Below are positions 53,655 through 63,316 of a stretch of 64,000 bases of DNA, one piece after another (the stretch's first letter is position 1; each line of letters begins with the position of its first letter). The stretch covers positions 62,001 to 126,000 of the forward strand of contig JACTMY010000011.1 of the NCBI GenBank assembly GCA_014584395.1, written 5' to 3'. This DNA comes from Planctomycetota bacterium (GTDB lineage Bacteria > Planctomycetota > Planctomycetia > Gemmatales > HRBIN36). Made by a program: the position numbers and the translations under genes. Under the pieces are notes generated by a model. It was not told the origin of the DNA. It saw only the letters and a program-made list of their open reading frames with translations, and did not search any database.

Positions 53655-55466
53655 TCACGGTTCTCCCGGCAGTTCGAAGCAGATCATCTCCAGGTCGTTC
53701 CGCACCACGAGATGCCGATCCGTGATGGCGGGGTGATTCCAGGTCTTGCTGTCAAGGGCCGCGACCTTGCCCCGCTCGATCAGCCGCTCCGGGCTGGGTT
53801 CGACCAAGACAAGCGGCCCCTCCTCAGTCTGGACGATTAGCCGATCCCCCGCGAGCAGCACCTGGCCGTGGTTGTAACGGCCGCCTTTCCAGCGGCGGTC
53901 GCCCGTCTTGGGATCGAGACAGCAGAGGATGCCGTTGTCGAGACCAAAGACAAACCCCCGATGCAGCACGGCAGTGGTGAACTTCGCTTGCAGATGCCGT
54001 TTTTCCCAGAGCGTTTTGACCGACCATGCCTTGCCCTGCCCCGGCTGAACGCGGATCAGGGCCGACCCCTTGTCATAGCCCGTGGAGATGAGCAGGTCCG
54101 CCTGGGTGGGACCATTCTCGATCACCAGTGGCTGCGAGCAATTGACTTTGTAGCCGTTGGTCCACGGGAAGGTCCAGAGGACCGCCCCTTGGTCGGCGGG
54201 GTCGTGGCTGGTCACGCCCTCGCTGTGAAAGACCAGGATCTGCGGTTGGCCGCACAGTTCGACCCACATGGGCGAACTGTAGCTGGCGCGATCCTTCCCC
54301 GCTTGCCATTGCCGCTGGCCCGTAACGCGGTGATAAGCAACGAGGCTGGGGCCGCCCTCGCGCGTGGGGCAGACATAGACCAGGTCGCCCCGTACCAGGG
54401 GCGAACCGCAGATGCCGTGGTCGATGTTCTGACCTTGATTGTCCGTCAAGATATTGACCGACCAGATGGCCTTCCCCGTGCCAAAGTCGAGACAATTGAG
54501 CAGCCCGGTGGCGCCGACCGTATAGACCCCGCCATCGGCGACGCAGGGCGTGGCGCGCGGGCCGGGGCCGCCCAGACTGCTGCCAAACCGCTCGGAATCA
54601 ACGTGCCGCCAAACGACCTGGCCGTCCTTGAGTTGCAAACAGGTGACGGCTTCCATGTTGCCGACTTGTTCCTGTGTGATGATCCAGTCATGGAGGATGA
54701 CGCACGAACTCCAGCCCAGCCCCACCGGCCGCCGCCACAACAGCTTGGGGGGCTGCTTCGACCAATCGCCGCCGACCTGGACCCCTGGCAGCATCGCGGA
54801 CCGGGCCGGCCCCAGAAACTGGGTGAAGTCCGCCGGCCTGGGCGGCTGCCATGGCAGTGGTCGCTCGGGAATGACCGCTTCCGGCGGGATGTTGGCCGGC
54901 GCGGAGGTATGCCGCCAGGCGAAGTTGACCTTGCCGTCGCCGGTCAACCCATCCACCCGCATGAGCAGCGGAAAATCGACGGCCAGGAAGAGGAGCAAGC
55001 CGATCCCCGCCAGGCGAAGTTTCCAAGACAAGGGCCAATAAAAACTCCAGGCCGCGGCCAAAACCCACAAGGTGGAAGGCACGAAAAGTCCATACACGAT
55101 CGCCGGGTGGATCAGCGAATCGACGTAGTAGCCGAAGACGAGCGCATAGGAACCGCACCAGATGAGGACGAGCACCAGCAGTAACAGGGTGTCCTGCCGC
55201 TGCCACCGCCAAGGCCGTTCGACCGAGAGTTTTTGCCCGCACCCCCAGGTCAAGGCCAGGACGGTCAGAAAGACGGCGGCAAAGGCCCCAAGGACGATGG
55301 TTTCGGGCCGGCCCGTCTGCATGGCGACGACGACGATGCGACCCCATCCCAACGGCATGACGGCCGTGATGAGCAAAGCGGCGACGAGGCGCACATAGGA
55401 GAAAAATCCCGCCCGTGCGACCACAGCGGCGGTGAGGTCGTGCATTGGTTCTTCCCGCATCGTCAT
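53655..55466 (-). CDS. Membrane-anchored PQQ-like beta-propeller protein
   Basis: 603 residues. Five hydrophobic segments (about 22-50, 56-75, 92-112, 120-145, 150-170) are followed by an extracytoplasmic beta-propeller of PQQ-type blades (AVTCLQLKDGQVVWRH, GLLNCLDFGTGKAIWSV, LVAYHRVTGQRQWQAG, GILCCLDPKTGDRRWKGG). The blades keep the Trp-docking pattern (Gly...W) of pyrroloquinoline-quinone enzymes, but no PQQ-binding Cys pair or metal site was made out, so it is probably a non-enzymatic propeller. Start at 55466, 55460 or 55445. The sortilin-like gene lies upstream on the same strand with a terminator between. Confidence 0.85.
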   Translation of the reverse strand: MTMREEPMHDLTAAVVARAGFFSYVRLVAALLITAVMPLGWGRIVVVAMQTGRPETIVLGAFAAVFLTVLALTWGCGQKLSVERPWRWQRQDTLLLLVLVLIWCGSYALVFGYYVDSLIHPAIVYGLFVPSTLWVLAAAWSFYWPLSWKLRLAGIGLLLFLAVDFPLLMRVDGLTGDGKVNFAWRHTSAPANIPPEAVIPERPLPWQPPRPADFTQFLGPARSAMLPGVQVGGDWSKQPPKLLWRRPVGLGWSSCVILHDWIITQEQVGNMEAVTCLQLKDGQVVWRHVDSERFGSSLGGPGPRATPCVADGGVYTVGATGLLNCLDFGTGKAIWSVNILTDNQGQNIDHGICGSPLVRGDLVYVCPTREGGPSLVAYHRVTGQRQWQAGKDRASYSSPMWVELCGQPQILVFHSEGVTSHDPADQGAVLWTFPWTNGYKVNCSQPLVIENGPTQADLLISTGYDKGSALIRVQPGQGKAWSVKTLWEKRHLQAKFTTAVLHRGFVFGLDNGILCCLDPKTGDRRWKGGRYNHGQVLLAGDRLIVQTEEGPLVLVEPSPERLIERGKVAALDSKTWNHPAITDRHLVVRNDLEMICFELPGEP

Positions 55467-55536
55467 TCACTCCGTTTCTATACGGGTCATATTATGGACT
55501 TCCTCATGGCCAAGAGGGCGGGAATGCCCATCCATG

Positions 55537-55567
55537 GCAAAAGGCACGCTCGGCGAGAGCGTGCCTT
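55537..55567 (-). terminator. Rho-independent terminator of the sortilin-like gene
   Basis: Perfect 11-base stem AAGGCACGCTC / GAGCGTGCCTT with a 5-base loop. On the minus strand it is followed by TTTT within TGCCTTTTGCC. It lies 37 bases after the stop at 55604. Confidence 0.8.
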
Positions 55568-55603
55568 CTGCTTTCGAACGATGAGTGAGCCTCGACCGAT
55601 GGC

Positions 55604-58600
55604 TTATTGATCCATCCGACGATGCTGCTTTTCCAACCATTCTTGCTCCCACTCCCACAACACCTCGTCGAGGAAGGAGCCGCCCGCGGGGAGATTCGGA
55701 TCGCCTTCGACGCGGATGGTTTGCCGAGCTTCCTTCTTGTCCACGTCCAGCACCACCAGGTAGTTGCCTGGCGCGGCGAAGAAGGCAAAGCCGCCTTGGC
55801 CGCTGCGGCGGGGGAGTTGTTGGCCCGTGGGCCGCGTGCTGCTGCGGGTGAGGTTCCAAACGACCTTGTTCAGTCCCGCGTCGGCGGAGCCGCTGATCTC
55901 CCGGATCGTTTTGCCTTCATGGTCCATGATCCTCAGGGTCACCTTTTCCGCCTTCTTGGGCAAGTAGTAGTAAATGGGCGCGCCGTTGACGGGATTTTCT
56001 CCGACAAAGCGGCGCGACGTGCCGCCGCGGCCAGCCTCGGAGCGCCAGCGGGTCACCGTGGCTGGCTTGAAGAGGACCGCGTCTTCCTTGAAGGTCTCCT
56101 CCTTGACTTGCCTCAGCATGGCCACGTCGAGAATCCAAATGCTGCGGCCATGCGTGGCCACGGCGATCTCCTCGGCCGTCGGATGAATCGCCACTTCGTG
56201 AATGGCGACCGTGGGGAGATTGTTATTGATCCTGGTCCAGCTCTTGCCGCGATTGACCGAAGCGAAGATGGCGAACTCCGTCCCGCAGAAGAGCAGATCA
56301 GGGTTCTGTGGATCTTCGCGGAGGCATCGGCTCGAACCCCGCGGCAGATTGCCACGGATCGATTTCCACGTTTGGCCAAAGTCTTCCGTCACGTAGATGT
56401 GCGGGTCGTCATCGTTGGAGCGGTGGGCGTCGAAGCAGACGTAGGCCCTGCCCTCCACGTGGTGGCTGGCCTCGATGGTGGCGACCCAGCGGGGTCCCGC
56501 GAGACCGACCTTGTCGTTGACCTTGGTCCATTGCTTGCCGCCGTCGCGGGTGACGAAAACAGCGCCATCATCGCTGCCCACCCACAGGACTTCGGGATTG
56601 CGCGGCGATTCGGACAACGCCGTGGCGCTGCCTTTCTTCGTTAAGGTGATCTCGGGAGAGATGACCTTGAGGTTGTTGCCGCGATCGAAGGAGCGGAAGA
56701 CGTATTCGCCCGCACAATAGAAGACTTTGCTATTGTGATGGGACAAGATGAACGGTGTGTTCCAATTCCAACGCCTGGCGGTGACGCCGGAGGCAGACGT
56801 GGGGCGAATCATGCCGCGCTCCCCCGTTTTCAGGTTGCGCCGGACCATCATGCCGCCCTGGCTTTCGCAGTAGACCCAATCAGGATCGTTCCAATCCACG
56901 CGGCAAACGAAGCCGTCGCCGCCATTTAAATAGAGCCAATCTTCATTGATCGGGCCATTCGGTTCGCCGCTGCGATTGAACATGGCTCCACCCTTGACGT
57001 TGACCGTGGGGCCGCCCCAACTGCCATTGTCCTGCAAGCCGCCATAAACCCAGTAAGGCTGCCGGCTATCCACGCAAACATGGTAGAACTGTCCCAAGGC
57101 CATGGTGTTCAGGTGGTCCCAATGCGCCATTTGGTCGTAGGTGACGTACACGCCGCCATCGGTGCCCACGAGGATATGCCGCGGGTCCTTGGGATTGATC
57201 CACATGGCATGGTAATCAGAATGCACTTCGCGGCTGGTCTTGGAATCCGTGCGGAACGTCTTGCCGCCATCCGTGGATTTGTGCATGTTCACGCCGCCGA
57301 TGTAGACGTTCTGGTCGTTCTGCGGGTCGACGCGGATCAGGCTGAAGTACATGGGGCGCGGATTAAAGCTATTGACGCGCGTCCACGATTCGCCGCCGTC
57401 GTCGGAGCGATAGATGCCGCCGAATTCATGCCCATCCTTGCCCTGGCGATCCTGAACGTTTTCACGCTGTCCGCCGTAAAAGGCGGTGTAGGGCCGGCGG
57501 GCCAAATTCGATCCGGGAGCGGAGGGGCTTCCGCCGCCACCGCCGCCGCCACCGCCGCCAGGGCCGCCGCCGGATTCAGGTCGTTCCCCCAAGACAAAGT
57601 CGATTTCCTTCGTTTCCTTATCCCGTTGATACTTGATCTTGAGCTTGTCTTCGGGCTTCTTATCCCTGACTAAACTTGAAAGATCGCTGAAGGGCATCTT
57701 CTTGTCGTCCACGGTCAGGATGACGTCATCGATCTTCAAGCCCGCTTTTTCACCGGCGCGCCCTTCAAACACCATGGCGATCTTCATGCCCTCCTCCGTG
57801 TCCTGGGCGAAGAAGCCAAGGTCGGCCCGGCCCGTGCCGGCGGGGGGAGGCGTCCCCATGCCAATCTTTTCACAATCCACGATGGCGTAGACGACGTTGG
57901 GATTCTTTCGGTAATAGTCGAGGCCGACGCGGCCGAATTTATTGCTGGGCAAACCCTTGGAGAGTTTGGTAAAGGACTTGCCGCCGTCCGTCGTCTTGTA
58001 TATCCCGGCGTGCTCGCCCCATTTCACCACGGGGTCGTAGGCGTCATAGCCATCGGGCGGCCGCGGCTCGCCGACGGAGGCATCAAACTCATCGCGCTTG
58101 CGTTCCCACATGGCCACGAGCAGCGTGTCCGGTTCCGTGGGATGCATGGCGATGTCGATGACGCCCGTGTTTTCGTCCTTGTAAAGAATCTTCTGCCAGG
58201 TCTTACCGCCATCGGTGGTCTTGAATAGACCGCGTTCCGGGTTCGGGCCATAGAGCCTTCCCAAGGCGCCGACGTAAACGATGTCGGGATTTTTCGGATG
58301 GATGGCAATTCTGCCGATCTGGAAGGATTCCTTGAGGCCCATGTTTTGCCAGGTTTTGCCGCCGTCGACCGATTTGTAAACGCCGTCGCCGTAGGAAACC
58401 GAATTGCGCGGATTGTTTTCGCCGGTCCCGACCCACACGATATTCTTGTCGGACGGCGCCACGCAAACGTCGCCGATGGACACCGTGGCTTCATGATCAA
58501 ACTGATGCTCGAAGGTGACGCCGTTGTTCACCGTCTTGATCAATCCCCCCGAAGCGGTCGCCGCCCAGTAAATGCTAGGATCATCGGAACAGACTGCTAT

Positions 58601-58900
58601 TGCCGTGATTCTTCCCGCCATGGCCGCAGGGCCAACGCTCCGCCATTTGAATTGTTTGACCCATTCCTCGGGGAGCTGCGCCTTGGGCGATTCGGGCTGA
58701 GGAGCAGGCTTGTCCGCTGCTTGTTTCATCTGATCGAGCTGTTTTTGCAACTCGGTGATCTGTTTTTGAATCTCGGCGATTTTCTCGTCACGCTTTTTTT
58801 GATCGGATTCGTCTTGCCAGGCACCCGAAGGTTGCGTGAAAACAATCATGCAGCCGATGGTAACGAGCCAGGCAATAGGTAAAGAGAGCAGCCTTTTCAC
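55604..58900 (-). CDS. Secreted sortilin/VPS10-like beta-propeller with inserted PDZ domain
   Basis: 1098 residues with a signal peptide (SLPIAWLVTIGCMIVFTQPSG), a coiled-coil stretch (about 36-65) and two sets of BNR/Asp-box blades (SVDGGKTW, TTDGGKTW, STDGGKTF, TRDGGKQWTKV, NRGKSWTRI) characteristic of the VPS10/sortilin ten-bladed propeller. A PDZ domain (EGRAGEKAGLKIDDVILTV, about 370-445) interrupts the propeller, followed by a Gly-rich linker with a run of ten Gly. A C-terminal Ig-like beta-sandwich (about 985-1075) resembles the tail of secreted glycosyl-hydrolase-like proteins. Binding rather than catalysis seems likely. It is an abundant class in planctomycetes. Confidence 0.87.
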   Translation of the reverse strand: MKRLLSLPIAWLVTIGCMIVFTQPSGAWQDESDQKKRDEKIAEIQKQITELQKQLDQMKQAADKPAPQPESPKAQLPEEWVKQFKWRSVGPAAMAGRITAIAVCSDDPSIYWAATASGGLIKTVNNGVTFEHQFDHEATVSIGDVCVAPSDKNIVWVGTGENNPRNSVSYGDGVYKSVDGGKTWQNMGLKESFQIGRIAIHPKNPDIVYVGALGRLYGPNPERGLFKTTDGGKTWQKILYKDENTGVIDIAMHPTEPDTLLVAMWERKRDEFDASVGEPRPPDGYDAYDPVVKWGEHAGIYKTTDGGKSFTKLSKGLPSNKFGRVGLDYYRKNPNVVYAIVDCEKIGMGTPPPAGTGRADLGFFAQDTEEGMKIAMVFEGRAGEKAGLKIDDVILTVDDKKMPFSDLSSLVRDKKPEDKLKIKYQRDKETKEIDFVLGERPESGGGPGGGGGGGGGGSPSAPGSNLARRPYTAFYGGQRENVQDRQGKDGHEFGGIYRSDDGGESWTRVNSFNPRPMYFSLIRVDPQNDQNVYIGGVNMHKSTDGGKTFRTDSKTSREVHSDYHAMWINPKDPRHILVGTDGGVYVTYDQMAHWDHLNTMALGQFYHVCVDSRQPYWVYGGLQDNGSWGGPTVNVKGGAMFNRSGEPNGPINEDWLYLNGGDGFVCRVDWNDPDWVYCESQGGMMVRRNLKTGERGMIRPTSASGVTARRWNWNTPFILSHHNSKVFYCAGEYVFRSFDRGNNLKVISPEITLTKKGSATALSESPRNPEVLWVGSDDGAVFVTRDGGKQWTKVNDKVGLAGPRWVATIEASHHVEGRAYVCFDAHRSNDDDPHIYVTEDFGQTWKSIRGNLPRGSSRCLREDPQNPDLLFCGTEFAIFASVNRGKSWTRINNNLPTVAIHEVAIHPTAEEIAVATHGRSIWILDVAMLRQVKEETFKEDAVLFKPATVTRWRSEAGRGGTSRRFVGENPVNGAPIYYYLPKKAEKVTLRIMDHEGKTIREISGSADAGLNKVVWNLTRSSTRPTGQQLPRRSGQGGFAFFAAPGNYLVVLDVDKKEARQTIRVEGDPNLPAGGSFLDEVLWEWEQEWLEKQHRRMDQ

Positions 58901-59240
58901 CTTACTTTTCCTCCCTCAGGCAATGGCAAATGTGATCATGTACAGGTAGGCACTGTGCTTCGCGGCCATGTGCATGGACAGAGGACCGATCGACAGTGAA
59001 CCCTGATCTTAACATGACGCAAGGACCAGGTCGCGTGAATTACCCAGTTTCACTGGACCCACTGGGACAAAAAGTCGTTATGCTTGGCATAGTCAGCACT
59101 CCATGCGAATAGGGTCAATTGATTGAGATTTCCTCATTTTTCGGGTGCGATCATCTCCTCTGCGGGTTTAAGGATCAATGGGCTGATCGAACCGGGCAAC
59201 AAGCCGTCTCCCTGTGTCTCCTCAAATAAAGAGACTGAAC
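58901..59240. other. Divergent intergenic region
   Basis: About 340 bases between the sortilin-like gene and the YHS-like gene, moderately AT-rich. It must hold promoters for both directions, but I could not pick a convincing -35/-10 pair or hairpin. Confidence 0.3.
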
Positions 59241-60008
59241 ATGCAACAAAGCGCATTTCGACAACCATGCTTCATCTGGTTCATGTGGATTTTTCCAGCC
59301 GCATGCTTCTTGGCTCATGACGCAACCGGCGCGCCATCCCCGCCCGGGCCTGAAAACCGCAGTGCGGATCGGAACCAGGCCCAGGCAGCGCTGCAAGAGC
59401 TGGGCGATTTGATCGGTTCTTGGCGCGGCACGGGCACCCTGGCCCAAAAGAGCCAGGGGTCGGAGCAGCGTCATTGGGTGGAGAAGTTGCATTGGGTTTG
59501 GGACTTCAAAGGGAAGCAACCATCGATCCAACTCCGCATCGAGGATGGCCGCTTTTATCGGGCGGGAGTGTTGACCTACAACCCAGAAAGCAAACGCTTC
59601 GCATTGCAGTTGGAAACGCTTTCGAAAGTCAAAGAAACGTATCAAGGCGTCTGGAAGAATCGGCAGTTGACCCTGGAATGCGAGGATCAGGACAACGAGA
59701 CCTCCAAACGGATCGTGATCCAATTACTGCACCAAAGCCGCATGCTGTTCCGCCAGGAGAGCAAGCCGCGGTCTGGTCGCACATTTACTCGCATCTTCGA
59801 AGTGGGCGCCACGAAGGAAGGAGTTGAATTCGCCAAGGATGCCAATAAGGCGAAGGAGTGCGTGGTGACGGGGGGAGCAGGCACCATCGCCGTGACCTAC
59901 AAGGGAGAGACCTATTACGTTTGCTGCACCGGCTGCCTGGATGCGTTTCGTGAAGACCCAGATGGTATCATGAAAGAGTATTTCGCTCGGCAAAAGAAGA
60001 AGGAATGA
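59241..60008 (+). CDS. Secreted protein with C-terminal YHS-like metal-binding domain
   Basis: 255 residues from ATG 59241, giving a signal peptide (FIWFMWIFPAACFLAHDATG). The middle (about 45-165) is a beta-rich domain of the kind found in lipocalin-like DUF1579 proteins (LGDLIGSWRGTGTLAQ, GVLTYNPESKRFALQLET), not firmly identified. The end (about 205-250) holds CVVTG and YKGETYYVCCTGCLDAFREDP, a YHS/TRASH-type site whose Cys residues could bind a heavy metal such as copper. An in-frame GTG at 59214 is an alternative start. Possible periplasmic metal or stress sensor, by inference. Confidence 0.75.
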   Translation: MQQSAFRQPCFIWFMWIFPAACFLAHDATGAPSPPGPENRSADRNQAQAALQELGDLIGSWRGTGTLAQKSQGSEQRHWVEKLHWVWDFKGKQPSIQLRIEDGRFYRAGVLTYNPESKRFALQLETLSKVKETYQGVWKNRQLTLECEDQDNETSKRIVIQLLHQSRMLFRQESKPRSGRTFTRIFEVGATKEGVEFAKDANKAKECVVTGGAGTIAVTYKGETYYVCCTGCLDAFREDPDGIMKEYFARQKKKE

Positions 60009-60142
60009 CGAGCCGCGGTCCATCGGTTCGCTTGCCAGATGAACAGCGCTCTCCGCCGTGATTCCGACAGGAATCATTTGCTCGGCATGGCCTGGCTCGC
60101 TACGATGCTAGCGGTGGCTTCATTTTTGATAGGAGTCCTGTG

Positions 60143-61024
60143 ATGTCTGCAAATCCCGTGACGCGGCGCGATTGCTTGGCGGCTTCTGGCGTAGTGGCGG
60201 GTTGGCTGGCCGCTGCTGCGCAAACCGATGCCGGTTATTCGCCGCATCACATCGCCTTATCGAGCGGCATCAAACAATCGCTCTGTCGTTGGTGTTATGG
60301 CCGCATCCCGCTTGATGAGCTGGCGCGCCAGGCGGCGAAGATCGGCTATCAATCGATTGAACTGCTGGGCAGCCCCGAAGAAGTCAAGACCGTCATGGAA
60401 GCGGGCTTGACGTGTGCCGTTTATGGCCGAGTGGATATTGTCAATGGCTTCAATCGGCGCGAGCATCATGAACGGCTGGTTCAACAACTGAAAAAAAACA
60501 TCGACGTTGCGGCCGAGTTTGGCCTGCCCGCCGTGATTTGCATGGCGGGCAATCGCACCATCAAGGGGCAAACGATCAGCGATGAGGATGGGCTTAAAGC
60601 ATGCGCCGAGGGATTAAAACTCGTCATGGGGCACGCGGAGTCCAAACAGGTGACGGTCTTGATGGAAGGTCTGAATAGCAAACGAGACCACCGCGATTAC
60701 ATGTACGATAAGACCGCGTGGGGAGTGGACCTGTGCAAACAGATTGGCTCCGGCCGCTTCAAATTGCTCTACGATATCTATCACATGCAAATCATGGAAG
60801 GCGACGTCATCGCCACGATTCGGCAGTCCAAGGAATATATCGGCCATTACCATACGGGCGGCGTTCCCGGGCGCAATGAGATCGATGAATCCCAAGAATT
60901 GCACTACCCCGCCATCGTGAAAGCGATTCAGGATACCGGCTATCAAGGCTACTTGGGACAGGAATTCATCCCCAAACGCGATCCGATCGCCTCTATGGAG
61001 CAAGCCTTCAAGATTTGCTCTTGA
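60143..61024 (+). CDS. Twin-arginine exported sugar-phosphate isomerase/epimerase-like protein
   Basis: 293 residues of the xylose isomerase-like TIM barrel family, closest in pattern to hydroxypyruvate isomerase (GYQSIELLGSPEE, GLPAVICMAGN, VLMEGLNSKRDH, LLYDIYHMQIMEGD, YIGHYHTGGVPGRNEID, GYLGQEFIPKRDP). The metal-binding Glu, Asp, His and Glu are visible in those segments. The N-terminus has a twin-arginine-like signal (TRRDCLAASGVVAGWLAAAA), so it is exported folded. AGGAG lies seven bases before ATG 60143. Exported isomerases of this type are frequent in planctomycetes; substrate unknown. Confidence 0.85.
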   Translation: MSANPVTRRDCLAASGVVAGWLAAAAQTDAGYSPHHIALSSGIKQSLCRWCYGRIPLDELARQAAKIGYQSIELLGSPEEVKTVMEAGLTCAVYGRVDIVNGFNRREHHERLVQQLKKNIDVAAEFGLPAVICMAGNRTIKGQTISDEDGLKACAEGLKLVMGHAESKQVTVLMEGLNSKRDHRDYMYDKTAWGVDLCKQIGSGRFKLLYDIYHMQIMEGDVIATIRQSKEYIGHYHTGGVPGRNEIDESQELHYPAIVKAIQDTGYQGYLGQEFIPKRDPIASMEQAFKICS

Positions 61025-61210
61025 ATGCGCTTGATCCTCATTTGATCCAGGACATCGTTCGCCGCTGCCTTTTGCTTCGAATTGGTTTTCATTGAAACAA
61101 GCCTATGGAATGAGGGTATTGGGTATTGGGGCCTCCCTTGAAATTGGCCATGGCGTGACTATCTTCCCAATAAGGTTTAAGCCAAAACTCAACAAAGGAA
61201 ACGGTGCATT

Positions 61211-62200
61211 ATGAAGAGCAGATTTCAACTTTGGCTCGCCGGCTTGGCCCTCATGGTGTTGGGGTTGATGAGCCAATCAGCGCGTGCGTCCGAGTTTGAT
61301 AAGTATCTGCCCGCGGACGCGAATATGTACTTCTCGATCAACCTGAAGAAAGTTTGCGGCTCCGAAATGGTGCGCAAATCGCTCCCGAAGCTGATCGACA
61401 AGTACGGCGAAAATTTGACGAAAATGGCATCCCAATTGAATCCTCAGGCTGCCCAGTTGGAAATGGTTTGGCCGATGATTCAGGAAGCCGTGCGCGATCA
61501 GGATCAAATCAATCAGTTTTTCGATATGGCTCAGGAAGCCGTGGGCGAGTTCATCGTCGCAGGCAACACCAAGAGTGCCGATGACAAGGACTTCATCTGC
61601 ATCATCATCAGCCCCCACTTCACGGATGCGAATGTGGAGATGGTTTACGGCCTTTTGAGCGGGGCTCAGCCCGGCATGCTCGAAAAAATTCGTGTGGGCA
61701 AGAAGTCCATGTTCGTCATGTCGCCTCCCGATCAAGATGACAAGGTGTACGTTTCCTTGATCGCCGACGGCGCGCTGGCGTTCGCGGTCAAAAAGGAAAC
61801 CATGGAAAGCTGTTTGAAAGGCAGCGAAAAAGGTTCCCTTTCGAACACGATGAAGGAACTGCTGAAGGGCCGCAAGGAAGATCAGACCTTTTTCTTTGCT
61901 GGAAGTGAAGTGGATGACAACGTTCTCAAGGTCACTGGTTCCGCGAAGCTCGACAAGAACATCGACTTCAAAATGAACATTACTTTCAAGGACGAAGAGA
62001 CCGCCAAGACGGACGCCGATGAAATGAAGGGGAACATCGCCGAGATGGACAAGCAATTTACCCAATTGCTCGGCGACAACGCCAAAAGCTTGAAGCCTTT
62101 GGTGGACCAACTCAAAAACATCAAGATCGACGTCGATGGGGCCGTGGTCACCGTCTCCTTGAAGGTCGATGGTGCCGTGATTGAGAAAATGTTGAAGTAA
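61211..62200 (+). CDS. Secreted protein of unknown function
   Basis: 329 residues with a signal peptide (LWLAGLALMVLGLMSQSARA). The mature part begins FDKYLPADANMYFSINLKKV, a start seen in planctomycete secreted proteins, and has alternating beta/alpha blocks ending in VDGAVVTVSLKVDGAVIEKML. Lys, Asp and Glu are abundant; no Cys cluster or catalytic motif can be seen. A signal near AAAGGAA supports the start. It is followed by a good terminator, so it is probably monocistronic. Confidence 0.75.
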   Translation: MKSRFQLWLAGLALMVLGLMSQSARASEFDKYLPADANMYFSINLKKVCGSEMVRKSLPKLIDKYGENLTKMASQLNPQAAQLEMVWPMIQEAVRDQDQINQFFDMAQEAVGEFIVAGNTKSADDKDFICIIISPHFTDANVEMVYGLLSGAQPGMLEKIRVGKKSMFVMSPPDQDDKVYVSLIADGALAFAVKKETMESCLKGSEKGSLSNTMKELLKGRKEDQTFFFAGSEVDDNVLKVTGSAKLDKNIDFKMNITFKDEETAKTDADEMKGNIAEMDKQFTQLLGDNAKSLKPLVDQLKNIKIDVDGAVVTVSLKVDGAVIEKMLK

Positions 62201-62226
62201 GCCACGCATGCATCAGGTAAATTCGC

Positions 62227-62264
62227 AAGGCCGTCGGGTTAAACCGGCGGCCTTGTTCTTTTTT
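62227..62264 (+). terminator. Rho-independent terminator
   Basis: Eleven-base stem AAGGCCGTCGG / CCGGCGGCCTT (one T-G pair), 6-base loop, then GTTCTTTTTT. It starts 27 bases after the stop at 62200. Confidence 0.75.
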
Positions 62265-62293
62265 GCTCATCGAACGCGGCTCGATCCGCGGCG

Positions 62294-63316
62294 TCACAGT
62301 CCCTGGAGGGCGTTGTTGATCGTGCCGATATACTGCAAGGCCAGGTTGAAGATCAACGCAATGATAAAGATCGCCACCAAAAGCCAAACCAATTTGGCCG
62401 CCACGGTGGCCAAGACCTTCATGCGCAGGGTCGCCGTGTCGTTGTAATATTTGGCCTGTTGGTGAAAGACTTTGCCTTCCTGCGCCGCGATTTCAGCCGT
62501 CCCGACAATGTCGATGTATTCCTCCGGAAACAAATGCATTTCGCGCAGGGCCTCCTCCAGCGTCAAGCCGCTTTCGATGTGCGCCTTGGCCTGCGTCGCA
62601 CGCTCAGCGAAGGCGTGATTGCTCGTGGCTTCCAGGCTCAGTTTCAAGGAATCGCCGATGCGAGCTCCCGCATCCACCAGTATGCCCATGCACAGAGAAA
62701 AACGGGACAACGCCAGAGCTTCCAGGCACCCGCCTAAATAGGGCAAGCCCAAAAGGAATTTGTCGATAACGCCGCCTTTCTTCGCCACATGGCTCATGAA
62801 CCAATAGCCCAGGAAGATAAAGAGCACCACGCCGCCCACGGAACCCAGGAAGATCATTGCGCCGGTCTCGCCTTTTAACCCAAAGACGCTGATGGGATTG
62901 GCGGGCAAGACGCCCAATATGTAGATCAGGAAGGCGATGACCAATACGGCGCCGATAAATTGAATCACCGGCCAGGTGATTTGACTGATGAAATTCTTCC
63001 ACAGCCGATCCTGCAAGCGAAAGTACTCCTCCAATTCCTCCAAGGCGATGGGGAGTTGGCCGGTTTCTTCCGCCACGGCGATCAAGGAAAGAAAGATCGG
63101 CGGGAAATAATGGGCAACGTCCTGGAGCGCGGTGGGCAGGTCTTCCCCTTCCGCTAAGACCGCCGCCAAGCGCTTGGCCACCGGTCGAATGGCAAGCGGC
63201 CCCTTGGTCGCTTGCTGCTTCATCGCTTTGGGAAGGGTCAATCCCGATTCAATCAAATAGCGCAAGGATCGGCAATGATCGGCCAAGGCTAGATTGGGTA
63301 ACCGACTCGAGAACAT
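62294..63316 (-). CDS. Type II secretion / type IV pilus inner-membrane protein, GspF/PilC family
   Basis: 340 residues with the duplicated F-domain plan: a helical cytoplasmic part (RSLRYLIESGLTLPKAM, residues 15-32), a first pair of membrane segments (about 115-185), a second cytoplasmic unit (RFSLCMGILVDAGARIGDSLKLSLEAT, about 205-232) and a last membrane segment (about 310-333). The GspF/PilC platform sits under the pilin-assembly ATPase. No gspE, gspG or pilB gene is near, so it could serve a minor or dispersed system. Shorter than typical GspF (about 400). Confidence 0.85.
   Translation of the reverse strand: MFSSRLPNLALADHCRSLRYLIESGLTLPKAMKQQATKGPLAIRPVAKRLAAVLAEGEDLPTALQDVAHYFPPIFLSLIAVAEETGQLPIALEELEEYFRLQDRLWKNFISQITWPVIQFIGAVLVIAFLIYILGVLPANPISVFGLKGETGAMIFLGSVGGVVLFIFLGYWFMSHVAKKGGVIDKFLLGLPYLGGCLEALALSRFSLCMGILVDAGARIGDSLKLSLEATSNHAFAERATQAKAHIESGLTLEEALREMHLFPEEYIDIVGTAEIAAQEGKVFHQQAKYYNDTATLRMKVLATVAAKLVWLLVAIFIIALIFNLALQYIGTINNALQGL

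Noticed and set aside
53868-55184. 438-codon plus-strand frame opposite the PQQ-propeller gene
   Set aside because: Shadow frame; Arg/Pro/Ala-rich and unrelated to any family, while the minus strand shows clear propeller repeats.
57530-57570. Run of GCC repeats as a microsatellite
   Set aside because: It is the poly-Gly linker of the sortilin-like protein, in frame with the coding strand.
61277-62209. 310-codon minus-strand frame opposite the secreted unknown at 61211-62200
   Set aside because: Shadow; the plus frame has a ribosome site, signal peptide and a terminator after it.
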